Shown: piece by piece, positions 10,201 through 21,531 of the stretch
Layout of the letters: every line of letters starts with the position of its first letter
Position numbering within the stretch: the first letter of the stretch is position 1
Assembly (NCBI RefSeq): GCF_042453785.1
Contig: NC_091674.1
Location: 30,453,501 to 30,517,500 of the forward strand
Reading direction: 5' to 3'
Length of the DNA: 64,000 nt
DNA from: Malus domestica
Taxonomy: Eukaryota; Streptophyta; Magnoliopsida; Rosales; Rosaceae
The notes under the pieces: model-generated
The model's input: only the letters and a program-made list of their open reading frames with translations
The model's database searches: none
Told to the model about the DNA's origin: nothing
Position numbers and translations under genes: made by a program

Positions 10201-12537
10201 GAGCCCAAATAAGCTGTTCCTTTGACAAAACTAGCTGTTGTAAGCATCATTAGTTAGCATTTGACAATGACTTAAAGATTGACAATAACATTGCAGCTTA
10301 TCAAACCATACCTTCTCTCTCTCTTCCTCATTGGTATCCATAATATATGCCATATACCTAGCAGATATGACATAACCATAGTCAATGGGGAGTGATCCAA
10401 ACACAAAAAGTTCATGCAGCATATGTAAGGTCCATTTTTGCATCAGATGATATGTTAATGCAGTTTTGAACTACAAAATTTTGCCACTGAATGACACGTT
10501 AAGAAAACCAAGAGAATGAATGTAAAAGAACATTATGAGATACCACTAAAGATCTGTACTAACATTGTGGAATTGTTAACTAGTTATATGCATGTCTCAG
10601 ATAAAGTCAAAAGTTACTTATATTTTGAGGGAAGATGAGGATCTTGGGGACAAGGGGCTAGGACACAATAACATAGCACTAGGATATGCTCACCAGCTTT
10701 CCCTACTTTTGTCCTTTGCTTCTTTTTCATATTTTTGGATCGTACGATCATCAACCTGACCGCTAAGGAAAAGAATTTGGCCTCCTGTTGTGGACTTTCC
10801 AGCATCTGCAACCAAGACAAAACACGTTATTAAGCCCTGTTAGGATTTACACCACAAAATGGAACTTTAATAGCAATGGGCAAGTGTATGGTTCTAATTT
10901 CAGAAGGCAGGACAATAATCGAAAACGAGATTTGTTAGATAAAGCAACCTTGTGATAAAAATTAACTTACCAACATGGCCAATAAAAACAACATTCAAGT
11001 GCCTCTTCCTATCTAATTCAATGTCATCATGTTCTTCTTCAGGCTCTGGGATTTCCTTCGCTTTCCCTGCATATCCAATCCAAACATTAATCTCCCAGAA
11101 GTATATTAGAATAGAATTTGGTATGGAAAATTACGAGTGATGCAGTACGAGTTATTATTTAAGAAAAAAAAGACACAAAATAACAGACAAAAACAAATAT
11201 GGACTGAGCTTCGATAGTACCTTTATGCTCAACTACAACTGACTGATCAGACTGCGTATGAATCTCTTCCCTGGGATCTGAAATTGTTCCAATATTTGGA
11301 GGGAAAAAACAGAGTTAATCTTCTACATCAATCTCCCATCAAGCCAAAGTACTAGGCAAAAGCATCTAGAAATCACATGCCCTACTTCCCATCAAAAAGA
11401 TCCCGCACAAGATGGAGAGTCAAAGTAGAAAATTACAGAAAGGAATAAAATTTCTGCATATCAAGTTAATTGCGTCAAATAAGTAGCACTAACAAGATGT
11501 GATGTGGGTAATCAAAAGCAATAGGAAAATTAAACAAGCACTGTCAATCATGCTACCATGTCTTGAAGTATATATAACCAGAAACTGAAAGTGATTTTGT
11601 AGCCGCCAATTTTCATTTTTAAAGGTACTCTAGGTTCCGTAGTATTACTCAATAGTCATTATAACCAGTTACTGGGAGCATTTAATGATAAGCGTATCAC
11701 ATGTTAATAAATCACAATCAAAATATGCCCTCTCAACCCATAACTCTACTCAACAAAACAATAACATAATATTGAAATCGACGATACTACCGACCTTCCT
11801 CCATCTTACTCTCGTTCTCTACTTCCGGCATTGCTTCGTCTGGCTTAACAGCCCCATTATCTTCTGCTACATTTTAACCAAACCATCGGCTCAGCAATTA
11901 AAAACTTACCATCGCACAGCCATCATTATCATTTATCTTAACCAAAACAAATAAATTCAAATTCCGTTTAGAGTTACCTTCCGAATCAAGCTGTAACGAT
12001 CGGATTTCCTCCTCGATATCTACGATTTACAGAAGTTTGAATCAAATCTCAAAAAATCAGCCCCATTAATTTCGAATAATTCATAGGCATAGCAAATAAG
12101 CGCCATGCACTAAACTTTATCCCGAACTCCTTCACTCAAATTACCAGAAACAAGGAAAATCCAAACAGATAAAAAAAAACGACTGCATTAACAAATTTAT
12201 TAGGTGTAATTTATTTATTTTATTTCAGCATCCAACTACCGAAGCTAAACCAATCCTAACCATAATTAAATACTACAAAAACAGATAAATTCGAATAAAA
12301 TTAAACTAAATTTCCAAAATTCGCAAACTCCTGACGAACTGGAATACAAGCAAAAAAGATTCAGATCAGAACTAATAAATCGCCGGGATCTACCGGAGCT
12401 TAATCGCCGAACAAAATCAATCTCCACAAATTAGACATTAAAAAGATAGAAGATTGAAAATTCGAGAAATCAAGAACCGAGATTTCTATAAACAGATGAT
12501 TAGATTAGGAGATTAGGGTTTAGAGTTGTGTACCCAT
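6596..12537 (-). CDS. eRF3: Eukaryotic peptide chain release factor GTP-binding subunit (eRF3)
   Basis: This encodes the translation-termination GTPase that partners eRF1 on the ribosome. I read 18 GT-AG coding exons: 12534-12537, 11978-12019, 11795-11866, 11221-11277, 10971-11066, 10694-10805, 10312-10357, 10034-10105, 9854-9916, 9598-9752, 9418-9482, 8634-8784, 8083-8188, 7847-7982, 7247-7311, 6947-7111, 6752-6824 and 6596-6663. They total 1,548 nt in one open frame of 515 aa. The N-terminus [15 protein letters not shown] is acidic and short, as in plant eRF3. GTPase motifs are G1 GHVDAGKST (88-96), G3 DAPGH (165-169) and G4 NKMD (227-230). EF-Tu-like domains II and III follow, including [19 protein letters not shown]. 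The sequence favours eRF3 over the related HBS1. Only ATGG of the start lies in exon 1, so an annotation that ignores splicing will miss the true N-terminus. A telo-box lies 39 bp upstream of the ATG. Confidence 0.93.
7183..7239. repeat. AG dinucleotide microsatellite
   Basis: A GA/AG run interrupted by GGGG near 7198-7202 lies in the eRF3 intron just downstream of coding exon 15 (gene sense). On the transcribed strand it is a CT tract immediately after the donor. Confidence 0.9.
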
Positions 12538-12575
12538 GGATGGCGAGGGTTTCTGTGAGATTCTGTAGCGACCAG

Positions 12576-12584
12576 CTAGGGTTT
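12576..12584 (-). promoter_or_regulatory. Telo-box upstream of eRF3
   Basis: AAACCCTAG on the minus strand, 39 bp before the eRF3 start codon. Telo-boxes are known in promoters and leaders of plant translation-apparatus genes, which suits eRF3. No TATA element is obvious nearby. Confidence 0.5.
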
Positions 12585-12937
12585 TTATGCGACGCGAGCG
12601 AGGAAGGACGGTGAGTGATAAAATGTGAACACTACTACTCCGTGTACAGATATTAATGTGTTCCTGTGTGGGGATTTATATGGCTGGTGCGCTGCTATAC
12701 ACTCAATTTTTACTACTCACTTCAACTTTTAATCGATGAATCAAATGAATTAAAAAATATTAATATTTATAGAGATGTATTTAATTGGGAATTTAAGATA
12801 TTTTAACAGATAAATTTATGAATTTTTATTAAGTTTAACTGATTTGTAGATATTCTATGTAAACTTTTGATTCAATTCTCTCAAAATCTCATGGGGAAAT
12901 GTGAGATTTGTGGATACTTAAAATACACTACAAAATC

Positions 12938-13757
12938 TAGGGGTGGGCACTTAGAACCGAAAACCGAAACCGAAACACGAACCAAATCGAACCGCACCAA
13001 ACGGTTTGGTTTTGCGGTTTTGAAACTGAACCGTAACATAGAAAACTGTTTGATTTCGGTTTCGGCTTTTGTAAACCCCATTGAAACCAAACAAAACCGC
13101 AAATATTAATAAACATTTAATTAAATGTCCATATTAGATTTTATGTTTTAATTGGTTGTTTGTTAGAATCCATACATTTAGTATGGACTCAACCACACTA
13201 GAATATCATCATTCATCACTTTCTTTCATTCATTAACTCAAAGAACATTTGTTATTTTATACCATCAAACACACACACACACATATATATATATGTACAA
13301 GGGTGGACTAATCTTGTTATCAAGAGTCGAACAATAATCTATTGAAGTCCACTCATTTGAAGCATGATATCACATATTTTAGTTTGAAAGTTTCGCTCAT
13401 ATTTAATGAATTCAAAGTTATTCAACTTATTTTATGTTATACCTTGTATGGGACACCCTTTTGTTGCACAAACATATTTTAACATCACAACTGCATGCAA
13501 CATGCTAATTGTTTACATAACAAATGTCTTTTTCCTATTGCTACTGGGAAATGCTTATTAATATGTCAAATTGCAAATTGTACATTTTTTCTTAAAAACC
13601 AAACCAAAACCATTTGAAACTACACCGAACCAAATCAAACAGTTTAATTTCATTTCAATTTTGGCTTCAAAATCGCACTGAACCGAACCGCAAAAAATTT
13701 CAATTTCGGTTTTAATTTCACTCAAAATCGCACTGAACCAAACAATGCCTACCCCTA
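12938..13757. mobile_element. Non-autonomous hAT element, 8-bp TSD
   Basis: The ends are TAGGGGTGGGCA and TGCCTACCCCTA (complement TAGGGGTAGGCA). They are flanked by identical 8-bp duplications ACAAAATC at 12930-12937 and 13758-13765, diagnostic of hAT transposition. Subterminal regions are dense in ACCGAAACCGAA-like motifs on both sides. No transposase frame is present, so it depends on a transposase elsewhere. Confidence 0.88.
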
Positions 13758-13811
13758 ACAAAATCTCTTTAATTCCCTATAATTCCTCTCAACTTTTCCA
13801 AATTCTTTAAA

Positions 13812-14820
13812 GGGTAAATTGTCAAAATTGTCCCTGAGATTTGTATAACTCATCACTTTGGTCCCTGAGATTCCAAATCGATAAAAGTGGTCCCTGATAT
13901 TGTCCACCATCCATCATTTTGGTAATTCTGTTAAAAATTTCATTAAGTGTTCTAGAGCTCTTAGCCAGAAGTTTGGCCAATTTTCAAAGCTTTGTAACTC
14001 AATTGTTTCTTAACTAAATTCGACCTATAATATATCAAAATGAAGATAGGAAGGTATAGAATAAGATTATATCTATTTTGAAGCCAAATGGTTGTTGGAG
14101 ATTGCCGGAAAATAGCCTCAAAGTTGACTGGTTTGAGTGAAAACTTAAAAACTCTTCAGAAACTAGGTAAACTTTAAACGTTCATAACTTCATCAATACT
14201 CAACGAAATCAAGTGATTCAAAAAAAAATCATACTTCTCAACGAGATGAAAAGAATGGTACATTTTTCGACGAATAACTCGTAGTGGTTTGGCCGGAAAA
14301 TGGCTCGAAAATGGCTAACTCGAGACTAAAACAGCCACTTTCGAGCCGTTTTCCGACTATCGAAACGGTACCATTCTCTTCGTCTTGTCAAGAAATATGA
14401 TTTTTGTTTTTGAATCACTTGATTTCATTGAGTATTGAAGAAGTTATGAACGTTTAAAGTTTACCCAGTTTTCCGGTGAGTTTTCAAGTTTTCACTTGGA
14501 CCAGTCAACTTTGAGGCTATTTTCCAGCAATCTCCGACAACCATTGGGCTTTAAAATAGGTATAATTTTATTCTACACTTTCCTATCTTCATTTTGATAA
14601 ATTATGGGTCGAATTTGGTTAAGAAACGATTGAGTTACGAAGCTTTGAAGATTGCCCAAACTTCCGACTAAAAGCTTCGGGACACTTAATAGTGTTTTTA
14701 ACGGAATGACCAAAATGATGGATGGTGGACAATCTCAGTGACCACTTTTATGGATTTGGAATCTCAATGACCAAAATAATAAGTTATGCAAATCTGAATG
14801 ACCATTTTGGCGATTTACCC
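13812..14820. mobile_element. 1-kb Mutator foldback element, 9-bp TSD
   Basis: The two halves are imperfect inverted copies of about 480 bp meeting near 14310. Ends are GGGTAAATTGTCAAAATTG and CATTTTGGCGATTTACCC. A perfect 9-bp duplication TTCTTTAAA lies at 13803-13811 and 14821-14829. Paired internal motifs include GTTCATAACTTC with GAAGTTATGAAC and CCATCCATCATTTTGG with CCAAAATGATGGATGG. No coding frame is seen. A transcript across it would fold into a long hairpin. Confidence 0.88.
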
Positions 14821-15436
14821 TTCTTTAAATTCTAATTCTAATTGAATACACCTGAAATGTTATAAACTTCTTTAAAATTCTAATCGAATACATCCGGATT
14901 TCTAAGGATTTTAATAAACCATCTTAAAATCCTGATTGAATACACATTGAATTTCAGATAATCACTTAAAATTCTGATTGAATACTCATAATTCATTAAA
15001 ATAATTAAAATCTTTCAAAATCCCAATTAAATACAACACTCTAATTTGTTGAATCAAATGAATTAAGAAAATTAACATTAAACAATTAACAAGAATTTGT
15101 GAAAAGAAAAAACACATGTGTTAATAGCACCATCCATTTATATGTGTTGGTTTTTGCTTACTGTTTGGTATCCGATCTAAGCGATATTTGAATTAACTAA
15201 TCTAACATAGTTGTTGATGCACAAAATCAGTGAGGATTTTGGTACAACATAAAGTGTTAAGTTTGTGACATTCGCTAGATTGTTCCTGTCACTAGTGTGA
15301 ATAAGTGTGTAAATGGATAGAGACATGGAAGCAAACACAAGATGTACGTGGTTCACCCAGATTGGCCCACATAGTAGAAGAGTTCTCATTAATTGTAAAG
15401 GGTTTACACAAGTACATAGGTTCAAACTCTCATTTA

Positions 15437-15689
15437 GGGTTGGTTTGGTATTGCTGTGCTTTGAAAAAAAACTGCTGTGAGAATAAGCGGCTGTGAAATA
15501 AATCAGCTAGGGGTGGAATTTTTTCCCGAAAATCCCGAACCGTCCCGAACCCGTCCCGAAATTTACCCGAAAAATGCCCGAACCGAATTTCCCGAAAAAT
15601 TCGGTACCCGAAACCGAACCGATCCCGAAAGTTTCGGTTTGGGATTCGGCCACATCTTTGAAAGTGTTCGGTAATCCCGAACCGAACCG

Positions 15690-15737
<48 letters not shown>

Positions 15738-16829
15738 TTTGTAATTAGAAATCACTTGGACCGTTGGATTGGTTAAGATCTAATCCAACCGTCCATTGGG
15801 AGTTAGGTCTTTTGTTGTATTCCTCACTTCCTCAGACTCAGCCGCTCACTCCCACTCTCCCAAACGCTGCTTTCGCCGCTCCTCCATCGATTCAAGTCAT
15901 GCCAAGCTTCGTTGAGCCTTTTTTATTTATGACTTCATGTTCGTACAGAGGGTGAAAAGAAGAGAAAGGGTTGGTGGTGTGCAAGTGACTTTAGTGGGAG
16001 TAAAGGGGGTGTGGACGGTGAAGATGCTCTGCATGTGGGAGTGGGATCCCCATGATTTTCTCCTCCCTCTTTTGATTCTGCAACGCATTCAGTATGAGTA
16101 GCACTCCACAATCCACTCCCACAAAGTGTAATTTAATCATGGGCATGGCAGCTGCATCATGAGCAGCAAGGATTCCTTTTGTTTCATATTTGATTATTGC
16201 ATGCGTGCTGTAAGTGTATGTATATGTATATAATTTAGGTTTTTATTCAACTTTCTCACTCTTCCTCTTCCATGGCTGAGGAGAGAGAGAACTCTCTTGA
16301 ACTTTAACACCGCCGCCTAAGTCTCCACCTGCAGGTTTTTCCATGGTTTTGGTTTGCACAAGAGATTGAGAACTCTGTGGTATCCCGACCCGAAATCCCG
16401 AAACAGTTTCGGGTATCCCGAATTTCGGGAATTGCATATTTTCGGTTCGATGTTGGGATATAAAATCCCATCCCGAAATGTTTCGGTTTGGAATTCGGAT
16501 TGAGGGTTTCGGTTCGGGATCCCGACCCGAACCAGCCCTAAAATCAGCAGAGTGTTTGGTAAACTTTTTTGTAAAAGTGCTTTTGGAAAAAAAAGCAGTC
16601 TGATAGTGGGTCTTTTCATTAAAGGAGCACTGTAGCTCCGTGTGCTTTGAAAAAAAACCAGTTTTCTAAAGCTACAAATAACAGCTTCAGCTTTTTCCTT
16701 TGATTTCAGCTTATTCTCACAGCAGCTTCCAAAATAAGCCATTTTTTTCAGTTTACCAAACACCTAAAACCTTCACAGCTTTTTTTCATTGGTGTTTTTT
16801 TTTTAAGCACCTCACTCCCAAACCACCCC
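15437..16829. mobile_element. PIF/Harbinger-type MITE (interrupted by hAT)
   Basis: The left end is GGGTTGGTTTGGTATTGCTG; the complement of the right end is GGGGTGGTTTGGGAGTGAGG. The target duplication is TTA at 15434-15436 and 16830-16832. The related LTR at about 52112-52125 reads CTCTCCTTTAGTGAG with no insert, which confirms the boundaries as an empty site. Without the inner hAT the MITE is about 350 bp. Confidence 0.85.
15508..16540. mobile_element. Non-autonomous hAT element nested in the MITE
   Basis: The ends are TAGGGGTGGAA on the left and CCAGCCCTA on the right (complement TAGGGCTGG), with 8-bp duplications AAATCAGC at 15500-15507 and 16541-16548. Both subterminal regions are packed with TCCCGAA/TTCGGG motifs. 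A TA microsatellite lies at about 15693-15725. It is related to but distinct from the hAT element at 12938, and contains no transposase frame. Confidence 0.87.
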
Positions 16830-17171
16830 TTAGTGAGTACAAGTGAATGATTTAGTACAAATGACATTAGGAAATATTGTGGGATAATGATTTCCTTTTA
16901 TAGAAGAGAGTTTCTAGCTTTGTTTTGACATTGACATGTGTCGTGTTGTGATTGGCTTTTTATGTTGACACGTGTCGCGCTATGATTGGCTTCTGATGTT
17001 GACACATGTCGCGCTATGATTGGCCTCTTGGTTGGAAGGAAACTCTTATGGATCCTTGACAGTATAACGTTGACCGGTGCTCAATAGTTTCGGGATTGAT
17101 CAAGTATGGTACAAACAATAGTCATACGGGTATTTTTTATCTTTTTATGATTGGAGAGGTATTTGAACTTA

Positions 17172-17619
17172 GAGAAAATTGTAGCAATGATCCATTAACT
17201 AAAAATCGATGCTCATTAGTCCCTTAACTGACCAGAATGTGCAATATGGTCATTTTTATCAACTCCATCAGAATTCTGTCAAAATGACTCATGTTGGAAT
17301 GACCATTGCTACAGTTAGATTAAAGTTAAAAGATTATTTCTCCAATTGAGTTAAAGTTGAGGGACCATTTATCTAATTGGGTTAAAGTTGAGCGGCCATT
17401 GCTACATTTTTTTTGCATTTTGTTTTCTATATTTGCCTCTTGATTCAGCCTTACGTGTGTGGCACGTGACTTATTTTGACAGAAGTTTTAACAAAGTTGA
17501 CGAAAAGGACAATAGTTGCACGTTTTGATGTATTAAGGGACCAATGGTCATGAATTTTTAGTTAACAGACTATTGCTCTAATTTAGTTAAAGTTAAATGA
17601 CTGTTGCTACAATTTCATC
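17172..17619. mobile_element. Mutator-type MITE (GAGTAAATTGTAGCAATGG family), copy 1
   Basis: It shares ends and interior (TAGCAATG, then GTTAAAGTTGAGGGACC motifs) with the elements at 33915-34301 and 45068-45548. The ends here are degraded (GAGAAAATTGTAGCAATG and GTTGCTACAATTTC). The flanks TTGAACTTA and ATGAACTTC agree at seven of nine positions, consistent with an old 9-bp duplication. Confidence 0.65.
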
Positions 17620-17920
17620 ATGAACTTCTGTGCATAAAAAACCACATTGCTCTAGGCTAACCTAACTACGTGCGAAGTATGTACAGTCAATCAAGCCTTA
17701 TATATGTAAATGGATCATCTAATGACTTCGCCACGCTTTTTCACTTTTCGAATATTAGAAAGACTCACATAGACATTCAGTCTCTCCTAGTCACTGTTGT
17801 GTGATTATACACAAAGTTATATGTTTTATAAACTGATTTGTTCCCATCATTACAAAAAAAAAAAAAAAAAGAAAAAAAAAAAAAAACCTCTTGCAAAAGT
17901 GAGGGCATTTTTTAAGGAAT

Positions 17921-18122
17921 AGGATCCTTTTGGATCCTCTTGTGGGGATCCAAATGATTATTCAATCATATCTGTTCATCTACGTGCAGTTAGAAATCAT
18001 TTTAAAATTTTAATTTAAAATTGAATATAAATAGTATCTAATAAAAACTAACCGTATAATATATAATGAACGGACACGAATGACTGATCATCTGAATCCT
18101 ATAAAGAGGATCCTTGTCCATT
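17921..18122. repeat. GGATCC-rich inverted-repeat MITE, copy 2
   Basis: The ends AGGATCCTTTTGGATCCTC and GAGGATCCTTGTCC are inverted relative to each other. The centre (TTTAAAATTGAATATAAATA, AAAAACTAACCGTATAAT) aligns with the element at 2594-2824. A poly-A tract at about 17850-17886 lies just upstream. Confidence 0.65.
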
Positions 18123-18371
18123 TTTTAATTCATAGAATGAGTGAGAGGTTTAAGATTATTTATTATTTATTTTTCGGATTGCCAGGCCTTGCTCTGATAG
18201 CCTCTTCAATGGGCTATATCTTTTTAAATCCTATGATGGGGGCCCAGGATCAAAAGTAGATAGCAATTGGGTGCATATATATAAATCGGACCCAAGCCCA
18301 TGAATGGGACTTAACGAGGCCCACGGTAACAGGCGTAGGGGCGCAAGCAGGGGAGACGAACGGGAAGCATA

Positions 18372-18646
18372 GGTATCGTTTGATACGTGAGACGGGACAG
18401 AATAGAGTGGGATAAGGCGTTCCGTCCTACATTTGATGCGCCTAAAACAGATGGAACGCGTTGTTCAACGGGACAAATTTTAGGTGAATTTTCATTCTGA
18501 CTCATCCTCTGGAATGACTCGTTCCACATTTGTGGAACACAAAATTATAACATATTCGTCTCCTTTTTCGTCCTCGTTGTTTACATCGAGGGCATCTTTA
18601 CTCTATGTCTGTTCCGTCTCGTCTTGTTTGCATACCAAACGATACC
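18372..18646. repeat. Inverted-repeat MITE (GGTATCGTTTG ends)
   Basis: The left end GGTATCGTTTGATACGTGAG, then ACGGGAC, pairs with the right end, whose complement is GGTATCGTTTGGTATGCAAA, then CAAGACGAGACGG. Length is 275 bp with no coding frame. A target duplication could not be assigned. Confidence 0.65.
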
Positions 18647-18879
18647 GGAGATAGCGTGCTCACAAAGCAGTCGGTCCCACCTGCCCGAGGCTGAGCTGTA
18701 TTGTCACATCGACGTCGCTTTTGTCTAATCAAAAGGAAATCTTAATTCAACAGCTACCACTCATTTCACCTCAGACTTTTTGTATTTTCCCCTACTTCAC
18801 TGCCACGTGTCGGTCGACTTACTGAACTCCTCTTTTCAACTTTAGAAAAACGTACAGCCGAGTTTTGAAAATCAATACA

Positions 18880-19286
18880 AATTTCTCACGACAACTTTCT
18901 CTTGAAAAATATCATCTCGTTTGATAAGTGTTTTTAGTAAAATGCTTTTAGAACTAAATTTTAATAAAAATGTAATTTAATTTGAAAAAAATACTTGAAG
19001 TACTTCTAATAAGAAACATATACAGCTCGTTTAGATGTGATTTTAAAATAAAAATAACTGAAAACGTTTTTGGTGAAAATATTTTTAGAATTAATCTTTA
19101 GTAAAGATGCAAGTAAATCTTGAAAAAACACTTAAAATGCTTATCGGAAGGATCACATAACCGACACTTTAACTATTTTTGGAACTCAAAAACCTTTTCT
19201 CTCAAAGCACTTTTAGTTATTTTAAAAATACATCCAAATGAGTCCATAATTGGTGCTTTTAGCAAGAAGCATTTCAAGTGCTTTTG
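18880..19286. repeat. Old MITE remnant, left of the LTR retrotransposon
   Basis: It is composed of CTCGTTT, AAGTGCTTTT and AAAATGCTTTTAG motifs typical of degraded plant hAT/Harbinger MITEs. The same style of sequence continues on the far side of the retrotransposon at 28635-28850 (AAAATGCTTTTAAATAAAA, TTCAAGTG). The retrotransposon therefore probably landed inside it. Confidence 0.5.
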
Positions 19287-21477
19287 TGACACACCCTGAT
19301 CCGGAGGATCCAGGTGTGCTGGCCGTCACGTGGGCGTGACGTAACCATAAGCACGACACGGAAGCGTAATAACAACATATAACAACAGAAATTCAACCCA
19401 AACTCAACATAACCACATACGGACATAACCGGACGAGTTACAAGTAAACACATAAGTTCAGAGCATAGGTTAACTGCAGTCAAGTAGGACTAAAATAAGA
19501 ATACATCACCCTCAGGTGAGTCCTACATGTCCCAAATCTGTCAGAAAGCCGGAAAGGACCTCGTGAGCCAACCACCGTTAAACTAGAACCTGGAGGGGCG
19601 CAAAACAAAATGAGTGGGTCAGTAAAACAAATTAGTTTTCCAAAACATTTCATTAAAACAGTTATATCCCCTCGCCGTAAAAACCTGTATACTTTCCCAG
19701 AAATTATATAACCATATAAAGTCTCAACATTTAAATCTCAAATCTTTAACATTTTCAAGAAAACATGCCATGCCATAAATCAAAATATAAATCAGGTGAA
19801 TAAGGAATCAATCGGAGACCCTGCAGTTGGTCCTATACGATTAATTCAATAGCTCAAATCCCACTAAGCCGGAGTCACCACAGTGACCTATACGGCCCTA
19901 CTCTGCACATCACTCGGAACTACGTAAGGTAGTCTATACGATGAAAGGTGTAAAAATACGCTCTAGTGCTTCTCTCATCATATCATCAGCGCGCATAACT
20001 AAGGTCACCCACTAGTCGGAATCACGCCTAGTGATCTGTACGACTAGCATGTCGGAACCCTCACATGGTCTGTACGACATCCACCTACTTGGATCCAAGA
20101 CGAGCGTGCGGTGTGGTGAATAATATAAGCACTAACACCTAGGGTGCAGATTATGAGCTCAACTCATCTCAACAACAACAATTCAACGAATAAATGAACT
20201 CACCTGACTTACCTGTGCCTCCACAGCACCATGCAACATGTATGCATCATATTTCAATCATATAGTTCATATGAAATTCACATTTTCCAAATAATTCTAT
20301 GCATGGCATTTTCAAAACATAATTTCGCATAAAAGCATTTTTCTGGGAAAAACAATAGTATATAGGTAATACGAAAACAAAACTGCCCACTCACTGATAA
20401 GTCGACGGGTCGTAACCCCCGTGGCGTCCCTGGATGCGGTCGTCCTCGGGATACGTCTCACCTATATGCGAAACAACTATAAAAACATTAATTTTAAGCA
20501 CATCACCAATAATTCGAAATAACTTCTCATACGATGCTCAATTTTGGTATATGAATATACCACATCGACCTACTCGACGTCACGAGCGTCGGGAAATTTT
20601 TAGAAAAATTTTTGGAAGCCCCACGCGCCCCCACGCGCCACACGTGGCACGGGTCCACGCGCTGGCCACGCGCAGCACGTGCAGCGCACGTGTCGTCTTC
20701 TTCGCAGGTCTCGCCGGACTGGTTCTCCGGTGGCCGGACTCCGGCCGAACTCCGGCCGATTTTCAAACTCACTATTCTCCTTCGTTTTTCACCCATTTTC
20801 TTCGTATTTTATACCAAATTGAAGCCCTAAGAGTGTACTATCACGTTGGACTAGTTTTAGGGCCTAAAAACTACGAAATCTCACCTTGCAAAAACCAAAG
20901 ATTCGGCCAAACTTGAAACCTACGATCCCGACGTCCAAAACTCTCCAACGAACGTCCCCGAGCTTCCTTAGAACCTCCTAAAGCTCACCACAAGCTTGAA
21001 ATCTCCTGAAACACAACATTTTACGTTCGCATGAACAGTACCTCAAAAATGGAGGTTCGGGATCTATGTGAAATCGAAGGTTTCACTTCCTAAAACTAGC
21101 ACCAATGAACTCAGGACGACGAAAGGATGAAGATGCATACCTTATTTGCCTCGATCCGTCGAGTTTTGAAGGGTTTTGGGTGAAGGCCGTACGTATAGGG
21201 TGAGGGGAAAGAGAGAGATCGTGAGGGAGAGGGACAGAGAGAGCTACGGGAGGGAGAGAAGACAGGGAGTGCGTGTGTGTGTGATTGTGTGGTCCAACAC
21301 AATCCTCACCATCCATCCAATTCCCTAACCACAAAAATTTCCAAATTCCAAAATTAAAATCCCAAAACTTACAAAATTAATTCAATAATGTCGCACACAC
21401 ACGTACCCGAATGTCCGTCAAGGGTAGTTACGTCAATTCACGCCCCCGATATAGAAATCCCGGGACGGGCTGTGACA
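19287..21477 (-). repeat. 3' LTR of the retrotransposon
   Basis: This copy lies downstream of gag-pol on the minus strand. It contains a G/C-rich block at about 20630-20700 with many ACGTG cores, and a GA-rich block at 21205-21270. It matches the other LTR at 26444-28634 in length and, by eye, in sequence. Confidence 0.95.
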
Positions 21478-21490
21478 ATCTCCCCTCCTT
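21478..21490 (-). other. Polypurine tract
   Basis: The minus strand reads AAGGAGGGGAGAT directly before the 3' LTR. This is the expected position and composition for second-strand priming of an LTR retrotransposon. Confidence 0.85.
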
Positions 21491-21531
21491 ATAGAATTTC
21501 GTCCCCGAAATTCCCACAATCAAATAACCAC

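Larger units (their letters stand above)
12774..15039. mobile_element. GTGTATTCAATT-type MITE split by two insertions
   Basis: The pieces 12774-12937, 13766-13811 and 14830-15039 together match the uninterrupted element at 41697-42122 in order and orientation, for example CTCATGGGGAAATGTGAGAT and TGGATACTTAAAATACACTA. The ends read GATGTATTTAATTGGGA on the left and TCCCAATTAAATACA on the right. It has been broken by a hAT element and by a Mutator foldback, each with its own target duplication. Confidence 0.8.
15212..17117 (+). mobile_element. Solo LTR with nested insertions
   Basis: The element begins TGTTGATGCACAAAATC, ends GGTACAAACA and is flanked by the 5-bp duplication ATAGT at 15207-15211 and 17118-17122. 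After removing the nested MITE, about 510 bp remain, with no internal region, so this is a solo LTR left by LTR-LTR recombination. Part of the same LTR recurs at 51950-52190 (ACACAAGATGTACGTGGTTC, GATTTAGTACAAATGACATT). The downstream half has three tandem units of about 33 bp at 16926-17030 (TTGACACGTGTCGCGCTATG with ATTGGC). Confidence 0.85.

Noticed and set aside
20434..21334. 160-, 89- and 83-codon frames in the LTRs
   Set aside because: They occur identically in both LTRs, overlap one another on opposite strands and have no domain; they reflect the G/C-rich block and GA-rich tract of the LTR.
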